Below, piece by piece: positions 37,326 to 46,157 of a stretch of DNA of 64,000 nucleotides. Source of the DNA: Microbulbifer pacificus. Its GTDB lineage: Bacteria; Pseudomonadota; Gammaproteobacteria; Pseudomonadales; Cellvibrionaceae. Each line of letters starts with the position of its first letter. The stretch's first letter is position 1. A program made the position numbers and the translations under genes. Below the pieces are notes generated by a model. The model ran no database searches. It was not told where the DNA came from and saw nothing but the letters and a program-made list of their open reading frames with translations. The DNA lies in assembly GCF_033723955.1 (NCBI RefSeq), contig NZ_CP137555.1, positions 2,782,001 through 2,846,000 on the forward strand, written 5' to 3'.

Positions 37326-38750
37326 TTATAGGGGAGTTTGCCCGCCCATGTCGGCGGCCTGCCGGCGCTTCGCCGCCCACAGCTGGGTGAGCAGCCCGCC
37401 GCCGACCAGCGCCAGCAGCAGTCGCCCGCTCTCGAAAAACAGGTAGGACTCGAACAGGTTGATGATGCCGAAAAACACCGCGAACGACAGCGCGAAAACC
37501 AGGTTGCTGCCGGACAGCAGCCCCGCGCGATAGAAGCGCAGGCAGCGGCTCACCAGCCAGTACACCAGTGCGCCGAGGAGCAGCAGTCCCAGCAGCCCGA
37601 AATTCACCAGCAGGTCCAGATAGCTATTGTGCAGGTGGCCAAACCGCTGCTTGACCTCGTCCGGCAGATTGGGGGAGTAATCGAAGATCAGGCTGCGGCC
37701 GTTGCCGCCCCAGCCCACCAGCGGGCGCTGGGCAATCCAGTTCAGGGCCTCGGCCCAAGTATGCAGGCGGATACCGACGCTGGTGTAGGGCACTTTGTCC
37801 AGGTCACCCTGTTGTAGCAGGGCGAAGGTATTGCGCTCGCCCTCTAAACGTTTTTCGACAATTTCCCCGAGACACAAATAGCCGACCAGCACCGACGCGC
37901 CGCACGCGGCCACTACCGCCGCGGTGATATAGCGCCGGTGGCTTAGGTAATACTTTTGCAGCGTGATAACGGCCGCACACAGTGTGACCAGCAGTGCCAG
38001 TAATAAACCAACCCAAACGCCGCGGGTCTTGGTCAGGATCACTGCGGTGATACAGATCGCGAGCGCCAGCAGCCAGGCGGCGCGATACAGCCAGCAGCCG
38101 CGGCGGTTGCGTAGGATCGAGGGGGCGAGCGCCAGCAGTCCCAGTGCGCCAGTGCCGAACAGCATGGCGGTGTGCTGGGCATTGTGCAGGCCAAAATCCA
38201 CTCGCCTCCACCAAGTTAAGCCTAGGCGCCACTCCGTAAGGCCGCCACCGGAGATCCAGGGTGAAAGTAACAGCCCTAGCAGTGCCAGCCCCCAAAGTAG
38301 ATATGCATTGCGCGCCTGGCCCCCCAGCAGTACCGCCACCGGGATCATCGCAAACCAGTTGGCAAGCCGGTGTACCTTGAACGAGGACTCTGCCCACTGC
38401 GGTTGCAGTATCCACGACGCGACCCACGAAATCAGTGAAACCCCGATGGCGGCGACCGCGAGCCACACAATGCCCGAACGGCGCAGGGATACACCGTGAA
38501 GCGGCTTGCCGTAGATGGCGAGTATCACCAGCCCGCACAGGTTGGCGAGCTGGAAGGCCTTGTCCGGCACGCTATCCAGAGCGATGCCGAAAAAGCCGTA
38601 AACCAGCAACGCCAGCACACCGGTGAACTGCAGCCAGGGGCGCGGCTGCATCAGTTGGTTGGGGCGCCACCAGAGGCCGCGGTGGAAACTTACCGGTGCA
38701 GTGCCAATGGCCGCAGTCGGGCTGGCGGAGTGGGGTGGAGGGTTGCTCAT
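37326..38750 (-). CDS. O-antigen ligase family membrane protein
   Basis: A 474-residue polytopic inner-membrane protein with about ten to twelve membrane segments and the Wzy_C/WaaL region. Its large periplasmic loop ends in RPLVGWGGNGRSLI and FGHLHNSYLDLLVNFG, where family members keep the functional Arg and His residues. It probably joins O-antigen or a core-linked polysaccharide to lipid A-core; a Wzy polymerase is the alternative. The ATG at 38750 is chosen over an in-frame ATG at 38858 that adds a non-hydrophobic leader. Divergent from waaA. Confidence 0.85.
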   Translation of the reverse strand: MSNPPPHSASPTAAIGTAPVSFHRGLWWRPNQLMQPRPWLQFTGVLALLVYGFFGIALDSVPDKAFQLANLCGLVILAIYGKPLHGVSLRRSGIVWLAVAAIGVSLISWVASWILQPQWAESSFKVHRLANWFAMIPVAVLLGGQARNAYLLWGLALLGLLLSPWISGGGLTEWRLGLTWWRRVDFGLHNAQHTAMLFGTGALGLLALAPSILRNRRGCWLYRAAWLLALAICITAVILTKTRGVWVGLLLALLVTLCAAVITLQKYYLSHRRYITAAVVAACGASVLVGYLCLGEIVEKRLEGERNTFALLQQGDLDKVPYTSVGIRLHTWAEALNWIAQRPLVGWGGNGRSLIFDYSPNLPDEVKQRFGHLHNSYLDLLVNFGLLGLLLLGALVYWLVSRCLRFYRAGLLSGSNLVFALSFAVFFGIINLFESYLFFESGRLLLALVGGGLLTQLWAAKRRQAADMGGQTPL

Positions 38751-38908
38751 GAAACGGTTGACTCGGATACAGCAGAGTTCGACACTGCAGGACTTTGGTT
38801 GCACCAGTGCGGCGCAGACATGGGGTAGAATGCTACCAAACGTTGGGTCCTTTTCCACGGAATTCGTCCCATTTCGCTTCCAATCACTTGGTACCCGTTT
38901 TCGATTTG

Positions 38909-40246
38909 ATGCGTTACCTCTATACTTGGTTTTTCCGCCTCATGCTCCCGCTGATGTTGTTGCATCTGTGGTGGCGCGGTCGCGCGGACCCCAACTACCG
39001 CAAACGCTGGAGCGAACGCTTCGGACTGGTGCCTTCCCGCCCTGGAGCGCGCCGCCGCTGGCGCGAACGTTTCGGCGTGGTGCCGGATCGCGCCAGCCGC
39101 GCGCCGTTGATCTGGATTCACTCGGTTTCTGTGGGCGAGACCCTCGCCGCGGTGCCGCTGATCAAGGAACTGGCGCATCGCCACCCCCGCTGGCAGTGGC
39201 TGGTGACCACCACCACGCCCACCGGTTCGCAGCGGGTGCACGATGCGCTGGATCCGATTCTGCACGGGCGCCTGCTGCACTACTACCTGCCGTTTGACCT
39301 GCCGGAATGCCTGGCACCGTTTCTCGATGCCCTGCGCCCGAACATCCTGGTGAGTATGGAAACCGAGCTGTGGCCGAATTTGCTGGCGGCCTGTGACAAG
39401 CGCCGTATACCAGCGGTACTGGTGAACGGCCGTCTCAGCGCCAAATCCGCCAGGGGCTACCGGCGTTTTCCCCGCCTGACCCGGGACATGCTGAATCACC
39501 TCAGCAAGATCGTGGCCCAGTATCCCGCGGATGCCGAGCGCTTTGTGGCTCTGGGGATGCCTGCGGAGCAGGTGGTGGCCGTGGGCAATATCAAATTCGA
39601 CCTGCACATTGGCTCCGGGCTTGAGAGCGAGGCGCAGGTGCTGTCGCACCAGTGGCGCGGCGCGTCGAAGCGGCCGGTGTGGCTGGCCGCCAGCACCCAC
39701 GGCGGTGAGGATGAAGTGGTCCTGGAGGCACACCAGACGCTGTTGCGGGATTTTCCCGATCTGCTGCTGGTACTGGTGCCGCGACACCCGGTGCGGTTCG
39801 ACAGTGTGGCGCGCCTGTGTCGGGAGCGGGACCTCGCGCTGGTGCGGCGCAGTGACAAGCGAGCACCGAGCGCGGACGACCGGGTACTGCTGGGCGATAC
39901 CATGGGCGAGCTGCTGCGTTTCTATGGCGTCTGCGATGTAGCCTTTGTCGGTGGCAGCCTGGTACCGGTGGGCGGCCACAATATGATTGAGCCGGCGGCC
40001 TGGGGCGTGCCGGTGGTGTGCGGCCCGCACCTGCACAACTTCAGCACCGTGGCGAGCCTGATGCAGGAGGCCGGTGGACTGGCGGTGGTCAACGATGCGG
40101 CCGAGCTGGCGACCCAGGTTGCAACATGGCTGCGGGACCAAGCGCTGCGCGAGGACGCCGGTGCCCGCGGCCGTGCGGTGGCGGAACAGAACAGCGGCGC
40201 GCTGGCGCGCACTGTGGAAGAGGTTGAGGCACTGATGCCGCGGTGA
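38909..40246 (+). CDS. waaA: 3-deoxy-D-manno-octulosonic acid (Kdo) transferase
   Basis: WaaA adds one or two Kdo residues to lipid IVA, the first step of core synthesis, at the inner membrane. It has an N-terminal membrane anchor (MRYLYTWFFRLMLPLMLLHL), IWIHSVSVGETLAAVPLI, METELWPNLLAACDKR, and the C-terminal GGSLVPVGGHNMIEPAAWG. At 445 residues it is a little longer than E. coli WaaA, partly through a tandem 17-residue duplication (RWSERFGLVP / RWRERFGVVP) encoded by 38999-39100. With KdkA encoded nearby it may be a mono-Kdo transferase (inference). No clear ribosome binding site. Confidence 0.95.
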   Translation: MRYLYTWFFRLMLPLMLLHLWWRGRADPNYRKRWSERFGLVPSRPGARRRWRERFGVVPDRASRAPLIWIHSVSVGETLAAVPLIKELAHRHPRWQWLVTTTTPTGSQRVHDALDPILHGRLLHYYLPFDLPECLAPFLDALRPNILVSMETELWPNLLAACDKRRIPAVLVNGRLSAKSARGYRRFPRLTRDMLNHLSKIVAQYPADAERFVALGMPAEQVVAVGNIKFDLHIGSGLESEAQVLSHQWRGASKRPVWLAASTHGGEDEVVLEAHQTLLRDFPDLLLVLVPRHPVRFDSVARLCRERDLALVRRSDKRAPSADDRVLLGDTMGELLRFYGVCDVAFVGGSLVPVGGHNMIEPAAWGVPVVCGPHLHNFSTVASLMQEAGGLAVVNDAAELATQVATWLRDQALREDAGARGRAVAEQNSGALARTVEEVEALMPR

Positions 40247-40277
40247 CCGGTTCCAGTGGGTAAAAATTTGCGGCAAA

Positions 40278-40315
40278 TAAAAAAGGCCGATCGCTCCCGC
40301 GATCGGCCTTTTTTG
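40278..40315. terminator. Bidirectional terminator after waaA
   Basis: AAAAAGGCCGATCGC and GCGATCGGCCTTTTT form a 15-bp stem with A/T runs on both flanks, between the convergent waaA and glycosyltransferase genes. Confidence 0.92.
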
Positions 40316-40335
40316 ATTTGTGTGTTTCGCACCGG

Positions 40336-41229
40336 CTACTGGTTCTTGTCCGTCGCCTTGCGCACGCTGCTGCGGATCTGGGTATTGAGCTTGCTGCCGG
40401 TGTAGCGCCCCTTGCTGATATGGCGAATACGGTAAACCCCGGGGATTTCCAGTGGCGTGCCCTGGGTGCCAAGCAGCCAGCGGAAGGCCCGGTCCTCGTG
40501 GGCCTTGCACCAGGTGTCGGCGGGCTTCTGGTAATAGCGGAGGCAGTCGCAGTAACCGCCGGCGCGGGCCACATCGCCGTGGGCAATCTGCAGCGGGCCG
40601 GTGGCGCGGTCGCGGGTCTGCTCCACAAAGCGCGAGTCGTCGATCTCGATTACTCGCAGCTCCGCCGGGTCGAAATTCAGCATGGGGTCGTCGTCTTCCA
40701 GCAGCGAGGTGATGCGCTCGCGAGACGGGAACACCAGGCTGTCGCGGCGGCCCTGCAGCAGCTCGGCCAGGCGGTCGATACAGTTTTCCCGGAACATCAG
40801 GTCGCAGTCGGTGAACCAGATCCAGTCCGCCTTGGTGGCGAGCGCCGCCTGGTTGCGACCGATGGCACGGCGGAACAGGGATTCCTTCGGCAGCTCGCAC
40901 CAGTTCCAGGTCACGCCCGGTACCTGCTGGCGGCCGATGAAGTCCAGCACCGCGGCGGTGCGGGTGTCCTCGCCGTTGTAGTACGCGGTCATGGTGACCG
41001 TCGCCTTGGTGGGCGGGTACAGCACCAGGGAGCTCAGCTGGTAGATCAGGAAGTGGGAGTACTGCCAGCAGTGGCTGACGATCTCGATATCCAGCACGCC
41101 GGTGCGCGCCGCGCGCTGCTTTTCTGTGGGCAGCGGCTTCTGGAACAGCGACGGCGGCACCAGACCGCTGGCGGCGAGGCGCAGGAACTGACTGACAATC
41201 GGGTCGGACCAGTGTTTGTAGCTTGTCAT
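40336..41229 (-). CDS. GT-A fold glycosyltransferase
   Basis: A 297-residue putative glycosyltransferase. DIEIVSHCWQYSHFLIYQLS begins a GT-A fold, and ADWIWFTDCDLMFRENCID carries a DxD metal motif (DCD). Later HGDVARAGGYCD and AHEDRAFRWLLG resemble acceptor and acid-base regions of family 2-like enzymes. The start at 41229 (MTSYKHWSDP) is preferred; the long upstream extension in this frame is a shadow of the neighbouring gene. It follows another GT2 gene in the same direction, 61 bases downstream. Confidence 0.82.
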   Translation of the reverse strand: MTSYKHWSDPIVSQFLRLAASGLVPPSLFQKPLPTEKQRAARTGVLDIEIVSHCWQYSHFLIYQLSSLVLYPPTKATVTMTAYYNGEDTRTAAVLDFIGRQQVPGVTWNWCELPKESLFRRAIGRNQAALATKADWIWFTDCDLMFRENCIDRLAELLQGRRDSLVFPSRERITSLLEDDDPMLNFDPAELRVIEIDDSRFVEQTRDRATGPLQIAHGDVARAGGYCDCLRYYQKPADTWCKAHEDRAFRWLLGTQGTPLEIPGVYRIRHISKGRYTGSKLNTQIRSSVRKATDKNQ

Positions 41230-41290
41230 GGGAACTCTGGCTTTCGGAAATTGGGGATTTGTTGGAATCTGGCGTCTTTCGGGGCGCGGA

Positions 41291-42127
41291 TTATTCGGGA
41301 GAGTAGCCGCTTTCCAGCAGCTGGCGGATACCCTGCGGGGTTTCAATAATCCCCTCTTTGGCAACGCGCAGGCGCATCGCCTTATTGCGCGCCACAATTT
41401 CCCGGTCCGCATAACCGCGCGGGTGGTCCAGGTGCACGCAGATGGCGTCGAAACGCACGTGGCGTGGCTTGATCCCGGCATTTTCCAAGCGTACACCGAA
41501 TTCGCGGTCGAGCCCGCCCCAGGCCATGCGCTCGTCGAAACCGTTCACTTTCAGGATGTCGGCCTTCCACGCGGAGGCATTGGAGCCCTTCAGGTTGCAC
41601 GCGGTGGGGGTGAGGCGGTTGAGCAGCGGCGCCCAGCGCTCACCGGCGCGGAGTTTCAGGGTTTTGCGGCGGGTTTTCAGACCGTTGGCGCAGAGCCACT
41701 CGTAGTCGAAGCAGCGCCCGGAGACAATGTCGTCCCTGGTGATGGCTTCGCTGGTGCTCATGGGCAGCTTGAAGTAACTCCCGGACAGGAAGTAGCCCTT
41801 TTCGGCGCGGCGCTTGTGCACTGCGAGGAAATCCGCGCGCGGAATACAGTCGCCATCGGTGAACACGATGTAGTCGCCGCGGGCGTGAAGGATGGCCTTG
41901 TTGAGAATCCGGCACTTGCGGAAGCCGTCGTCGCGCTGCCACACATAGCGGATATCCATCCCGGTCTCCTCCCGCAGTCTTGCCACCAGTTCACCGGTTT
42001 CCGGACGGGAGCCGTCGTCGGCGACGATCACTTCCAGCGGCTTTTCCGTCTGGCAGCTGTAACCCCACAGCACTTTTTCCAGCCATACGGGGGAGTTGTA
42101 GGTGGTCATGATGACGGACAGGTTCAT
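41291..42127 (-). CDS. Glycosyltransferase family 2
   Basis: A 278-residue inverting GT2 enzyme. It shows the family signatures MNLSVIMTTYNSPVWLEKVL, EVIVADDGSRPETGEL, the DxD in YIVFTDGDCIPRADF, and a galactosyltransferase-type C-terminal motif, NGFDERMAWGGLDREFGVRL. It resembles core glycosyltransferases of the WaaE/LgtF kind, but the sugar is not certain. The start at 42127 is set by the conserved N-terminus. It lies between the sulfotransferase remnant and another glycosyltransferase, all leftward. Confidence 0.9.
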   Translation of the reverse strand: MNLSVIMTTYNSPVWLEKVLWGYSCQTEKPLEVIVADDGSRPETGELVARLREETGMDIRYVWQRDDGFRKCRILNKAILHARGDYIVFTDGDCIPRADFLAVHKRRAEKGYFLSGSYFKLPMSTSEAITRDDIVSGRCFDYEWLCANGLKTRRKTLKLRAGERWAPLLNRLTPTACNLKGSNASAWKADILKVNGFDERMAWGGLDREFGVRLENAGIKPRHVRFDAICVHLDHPRGYADREIVARNKAMRLRVAKEGIIETPQGIRQLLESGYSPE

Positions 42128-42293
42128 GTAAATTCCGAGTAGTTCCGCTGTTGCTGTGTCAGTACCCGGCGCCGCCGGGGCGGGGGAATTTAACCCATCG
42201 CCAAGGGTATTGCGAATATCCCGCAGGTCCCACAGCACGCAGCCCCCGCAGGATATCGCGAGGGCGGTGCCATGCAGATTCAATACGGGGTGG

Positions 42294-43022
42294 TCAGAGT
42301 GTGTAACCGTAGCGCTCGGCAGCGAGGATAAGTTCTGCGCGCACTTCGTCGGACAGCAGGTCGAGGGTGATGTCGCTGCGCTTCTCACCGCGGGTATTCA
42401 CATTGCGAGGCAGTGACTCGAAAGTCTCTTTCACCCTGGCCGGATCGTGGGGAAAGTCGATGCGCTCCAGCATGGCGAGGAGCTGGGACAGGTCAAAGTC
42501 CTCAATGCGGTAGCGATGGTACTGTTTGGGCGCGGCGCGCGTCTCCACCAGCGCATTCCAGTCGATCCAGAAGCGGGCCAGCTAGTTTACCTGCTCGCCG
42601 AGTGGCAGTGCGGCAAAGCCGGCCTTGTCCATTTTCGGGATATGGGGCAGGTGGCGGCTGCGACAGCGCCCGTGCACCCAGCCTTTCTTCTGGCGCGAGC
42701 GGATGAATTCCAGTGGGTGGCGCAGCTGGTGGAACACCAGGGTTTCATCTGCCAGCAGCGGCAGCCAGGGGGCTGCCTCCCAGGCGGCCTCGCCGCGAAT
42801 CTCCGGGCACCACGCCAGTTTATGCAGTCCCAAACGGGCCAGGGCGCCGCGCGCCAGCGAGGGCTTGCTGCCGGTGAAAAACTGCTCGTGGGTGCAGGAG
42901 CAGCCCAACTGGGTCAGGAGCTTGGCGGTGTAAGTGGTTCCTGAGCGGCCACAGCCCGTGATCACAAAGGGTCTGGCGGTTCGGGGGGCGGGCTCGTGGG
43001 CTTCAATTGCGATATCGGTCAT
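42294..43022 (-). pseudogene. Sulfotransferase-domain gene interrupted by an in-frame amber codon
   Basis: A gene of about 242 codons for a PAPS-dependent sulfotransferase. The PAPS 5'-phosphosulfate loop is in VITGCGRSGTTYTAKLL and the 3'-phosphate site in HQLRHPLEFIRSRQKKGW. A TAG at 42584-42582 stops the frame after GEQVN. The same frame continues without shift as LARFWIDWNALVE and on to RYGYTL at 42294, with normal coding character. Either the codon is a recent nonsense mutation (one base from CAG, AAG or TGG) or it is read through. The substrate would probably be a core or surface sugar, judged from the neighbours. The start at 43022 is chosen over 43061. Confidence 0.82.
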
Positions 43023-43208
43023 TCGGATCTCAGTCTGGTGGTATATCCCGGCCGAGTCCATGGCCTAATGCGTGCTTCGGGGTCCTGTATCCGGGCGGGT
43101 GCTATCTCACTGGCACCTGCATACCGGGCGATAAGTCACGGCAGTGACAGGTGGCTTTTGGTATGCTGCGCCAGCCTAGCGAAACAGCAGAGCGTAAGCC
43201 GACAACTC

Positions 43209-44108
43209 ATGCATATTTTTGTCTTTTCCTTCAACCGTGGTCTATTCCTGGACAACTGTGTCCGCTCCATCGAAGCCTGCGCACCGCAGTGCAAGCTGAC
43301 GGTGATCGACGACGGCAGTGACGACCCGGAAACCCGCGCGGTGCTGGCGGATGTAGCCAAGCGGCACCGGGTGGTCGATAAAACTGCTGAGTCAGGTCAC
43401 AAGCTCGGCGGCCTCTATGCCAATATGCAGGCGGCCTATGAGATGGCCGCGGACGACGAGCTGATGTGCTTTCTGCAGGATGATACCCAGATGGTACGCC
43501 CGCTCACAGATGAAGATATCCAGCATCTGTGCCAGAGCTTCGAGCAACAACCGGACCTCGGTTTTGTCTCGCCGGCCTTCGTGCGCGGCTTTTCTCTCAG
43601 GAAGAAGGCGGACCGGGATTTCCGCTTTGATCGCGAGCGCGACTTCTGGTTCTGGTATCCGAAGAAGCGCTCTACCGGTACCTGGTTTTCCGCGCTGCTG
43701 ATCGCCGACCCCAAGCGCCTGCGGCAGTTGAACTGGCAATTTGAGGTGGGGGAGTCTGTGAACAACCGCCGGGCGGCGAAACTGTTCTGCCGCATGGCGC
43801 GTATGCGCGCGCCGTTTTCCATGTGGCTGCCCAATGGCCGCGCTTACCGCGGTAAGCAGAAGTCCATGGCGCTGCGCTTTGGGGAGTGGTCGCGCCGCTG
43901 TGGCCTGTACCCGCTGCAGATCATGTCGGATCAAGAGGTGCAGGCACTGAAACAGGCCGAGCCCGCACGTTTGCCGGTGGCGGAAGAGTTCCTGAAGACG
44001 ACTCGCGGCAACATCAGCACGCCCTGGGCCTACGATCCCATGCAGGGTGCCGGCTGGCTCAAGCTGCTGGATCGTCTGGAGCGCAAGCTGCGCGGGCTGT
44101 TCCGCTGA
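43209..44108 (+). CDS. GT-A fold glycosyltransferase
   Basis: A 299-residue putative family-2-like glycosyltransferase. It begins MHIFVFSFNRGLFLDNCVRS, has LTVIDDGSDDPETRAVL for nucleotide binding and LMCFLQDDTQMVRPLTDEDI with an acidic metal motif. No membrane segment. The ATG at 43209 begins the conserved fold; the in-frame extension upstream overlaps the divergent sulfotransferase gene. It precedes kdkA by 136 bases in the same direction, so a shared transcript is possible. Confidence 0.83.
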   Translation: MHIFVFSFNRGLFLDNCVRSIEACAPQCKLTVIDDGSDDPETRAVLADVAKRHRVVDKTAESGHKLGGLYANMQAAYEMAADDELMCFLQDDTQMVRPLTDEDIQHLCQSFEQQPDLGFVSPAFVRGFSLRKKADRDFRFDRERDFWFWYPKKRSTGTWFSALLIADPKRLRQLNWQFEVGESVNNRRAAKLFCRMARMRAPFSMWLPNGRAYRGKQKSMALRFGEWSRRCGLYPLQIMSDQEVQALKQAEPARLPVAEEFLKTTRGNISTPWAYDPMQGAGWLKLLDRLERKLRGLFR

Positions 44109-44244
44109 CATCCGGCTCGCGTGCTATTGGGGGGAAGAAGGCGCGGCATTAGAATACGCCGGATTTTCGTTTCCCAAACAAGGCCTGGAACGGAACCGGG
44201 TTGTAATAAAAACAGGAAGGCAACAAATTTAAGGTATATGTTCC

Positions 44245-44970
44245 GTGGGGTATCGGCAGTTCAAAAGCAAACTCGCGCGGGTGATCTACGACGACGAAGT
44301 GGTGGATGCCGACTGCGAGAAACTGTTCCATTGCGACTGGCATAAGGCCAATAGCGCCTGTGCGCTGGTGGAGCGCGGCAAGGCGGTGATGTTCAAATAC
44401 CGCGAGTGGGAGCTGGTGTTCAAGCAGTACCATCGTGGCGGCCTCGCCGGGCGACTGGTGGAAAAGTCCTACCTGTACAGCCGCTTGCCCAACACCCGGG
44501 TGTGGCGGGAGTTCAATATGCTGCGCGCCATGCGTGAATTGGGCCTGCCGGTACCGCGCCCGGTGGCGGCACGTTGTGTGAGCCTGCCGCCGCTGGCCTA
44601 TCGCGGGGCGCTGATTACCGAGCGGGTACCCGATTCCCGCACCCTGACGCAAGTTCTGTGTGACAGACCGGTGGATAACGCGCAGTGGTCAAAGCTGGGG
44701 GCGTTGATCGCGCGCTTTCATCAAAAAAATGTGTATCACGCGGATCTGAATGCCAGCAATATCCTGCTCACCGGCAGCGGCGATTTCTACCTGATCGACT
44801 TCGACAAGGGATCCATTCGTAACTCCCTGAGCCGCCAGGATGCGGATGCCAACGTGGCGCGCCTGCGCCGTTCCCTCGACAAGCTGCAGAAGCGGCACAG
44901 CGAATTCCATTTCTCGGAAGACAACTGGCAGGCGCTGGAAAGCGCCTACCGTGCCGCAGTCGCTGATTGA
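44245..44970 (+). CDS. kdkA: 3-deoxy-D-manno-octulosonic acid (Kdo) kinase
   Basis: A 241-residue kinase-fold protein of the KdkA type, which phosphorylates the Kdo residue of lipid A-Kdo with ATP. Kinase motifs are visible: ALVERGKAVMFKYREWE, HADLNASNILLTGSGDF (catalytic and metal loop) and LIDFDKGSIR (DFD/DFG position). KdkA is known from bacteria with a single Kdo, such as Haemophilus and Bordetella. The start is GTG at 44245, behind AAGG. Its 3' end faces the epimerase gene. Confidence 0.9.
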   Translation: MGYRQFKSKLARVIYDDEVVDADCEKLFHCDWHKANSACALVERGKAVMFKYREWELVFKQYHRGGLAGRLVEKSYLYSRLPNTRVWREFNMLRAMRELGLPVPRPVAARCVSLPPLAYRGALITERVPDSRTLTQVLCDRPVDNAQWSKLGALIARFHQKNVYHADLNASNILLTGSGDFYLIDFDKGSIRNSLSRQDADANVARLRRSLDKLQKRHSEFHFSEDNWQALESAYRAAVAD

Positions 44971-44991
44971 TCTCCTGAATCCGGAATATGC

Positions 44992-46014
44992 CTAGACCGC
45001 GTAATAGTCCCGGTACCACTCCACAAACTTCCGCACTCCCTCGCGCACGCTGGTATCCGGCTTGTAGCCGATCGCCTGCTGCAGGCGGTGGGTATCCGCG
45101 TGGGTGTCGGGAATATCGCCCGGCTGCATCGGCAGCAGTTCGCGGATCGCGGTTTTCCCCAGGGCCTCCTCCAGCGCGTCGATATAGTCCGACAGTTGCG
45201 CGGGATTACCGTTGCCGATATTGAAGATGCGGTAAGGCGCGTTACTGGTACAGGGCGTGGGCGCTGCCCCGGACCAGCTGGCATCCGGCGTGGCGATCTG
45301 GTCGCTGGACTGGATCACCCCCTGCACTATGTCGTCGATATAGGTGAAATCCCGGCTGTGATGGCCGTGATTGAACACCGGGATGGGTTTGCCCTCGAGA
45401 ATCAGGCGGGTGAACTTGAACAGCGCCATATCCGGGCGGCCCCAGGGGCCGTACACGGTAAAGAAGCGCAGCCCGGTGGTGGGCAGGCGGAACAGGTGGC
45501 TGTAACTGTGGGCCATCAGTTCGTTGGCGCGCTTGGTGGCGGCGTAAAACTGCAGCGGGTGGTCGACGCCGTGATCCTCACTGAACGGCATGCTGGTGTT
45601 GCCGCCGTACACGCTGCTGGTGCTGGCGTAAGTCAGGTGCGGGGTGGCCGCGTGGCGGCAGGTTTCCAGCAGGTTGGAAAAACCCACCAGGTTGCTTTCC
45701 ACGTAGTCTTCCGGGTGGTCGATGGAGTGGCGCACCCCGGCCTGGGCGGCGAGGTGGATAACGCGGTCAAACTGGTGCTTTTCGAAGCAGCGATCCAGGG
45801 CGGCGCGGTCGGCGATATTCGCGCGCACGAATTCATATTCGACGCCGTGCTGTTGTGCGGCGCTATACAGCGCGCGCAGGCGGTCTTCCTTGAGGGCGGT
45901 GTCGTAGTAGTCGTTGACATTGTCGAGACCCACCACGGCATAGCCCCGCGCCATCAGGGTTTTCGCCACGTGAAAGCCGATAAAGCCCGCATTGCCGGTA
46001 ATCAGATACTTCAT
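44992..46014 (-). CDS. UDP-glucuronate 4-epimerase
   Basis: A 340-residue short-chain dehydrogenase/epimerase. The NAD loop [14 protein letters not shown], the catalytic YAATK motif and the STSSVYGG serine fit, and the overall sequence ([33 protein letters not shown]) is that of UDP-glucuronate 4-epimerases. It would convert UDP-GlcA from Ugd into UDP-GalA. With ugd at the other end of the locus this suggests galacturonic acid in the core or O-chain. UDP-glucose 4-epimerase activity is a less likely alternative. Confidence 0.92.
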   Translation of the reverse strand: MKYLITGNAGFIGFHVAKTLMARGYAVVGLDNVNDYYDTALKEDRLRALYSAAQQHGVEYEFVRANIADRAALDRCFEKHQFDRVIHLAAQAGVRHSIDHPEDYVESNLVGFSNLLETCRHAATPHLTYASTSSVYGGNTSMPFSEDHGVDHPLQFYAATKRANELMAHSYSHLFRLPTTGLRFFTVYGPWGRPDMALFKFTRLILEGKPIPVFNHGHHSRDFTYIDDIVQGVIQSSDQIATPDASWSGAAPTPCTSNAPYRIFNIGNGNPAQLSDYIDALEEALGKTAIRELLPMQPGDIPDTHADTHRLQQAIGYKPDTSVREGVRKFVEWYRDYYAV

Positions 46015-46091
46015 GGATAGAGTCAGGTCGCAGTTAGCCCGTGGGGGTGGCCGACAGAATTTCCGGTGTTCCGCAATTGTAGTCAGCCCAT

Positions 46092-46123
46092 AAAAAAGGC
46101 CGGCACTATAGCAGTGCCGGCCT
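46092..46123 (-). terminator. Terminator of tolC
   Basis: AAGGCCGGCACT and AGTGCCGGCCTT form a 12-bp stem; on the minus strand it is followed by a T-run, 34 bases past the tolC stop. Confidence 0.92.
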
Positions 46124-46157
46124 TCGATTTCTGCGCGGTTCTACCGCTTTAACAGCC

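Noticed and set aside
38747..40900. A 717-codon open frame on the minus strand
   Set aside because: It is antisense to waaA and crosses a strong bidirectional terminator; no conserved motif is seen.
5605..43022. Possible amber recoding in this organism, because two genes carry in-frame TAG followed by coding sequence
   Set aside because: Two cases are too few. Only two TAGs of this kind were noticed and no suppressor tRNA or pyrrolysine genes are seen, so simple mutation is the better reading.
42996..43208. Upstream extension of the glycosyltransferase starting at 43209
   Set aside because: It would overlap the divergent sulfotransferase gene and has no conserved residues; the conserved fold begins at 43209.
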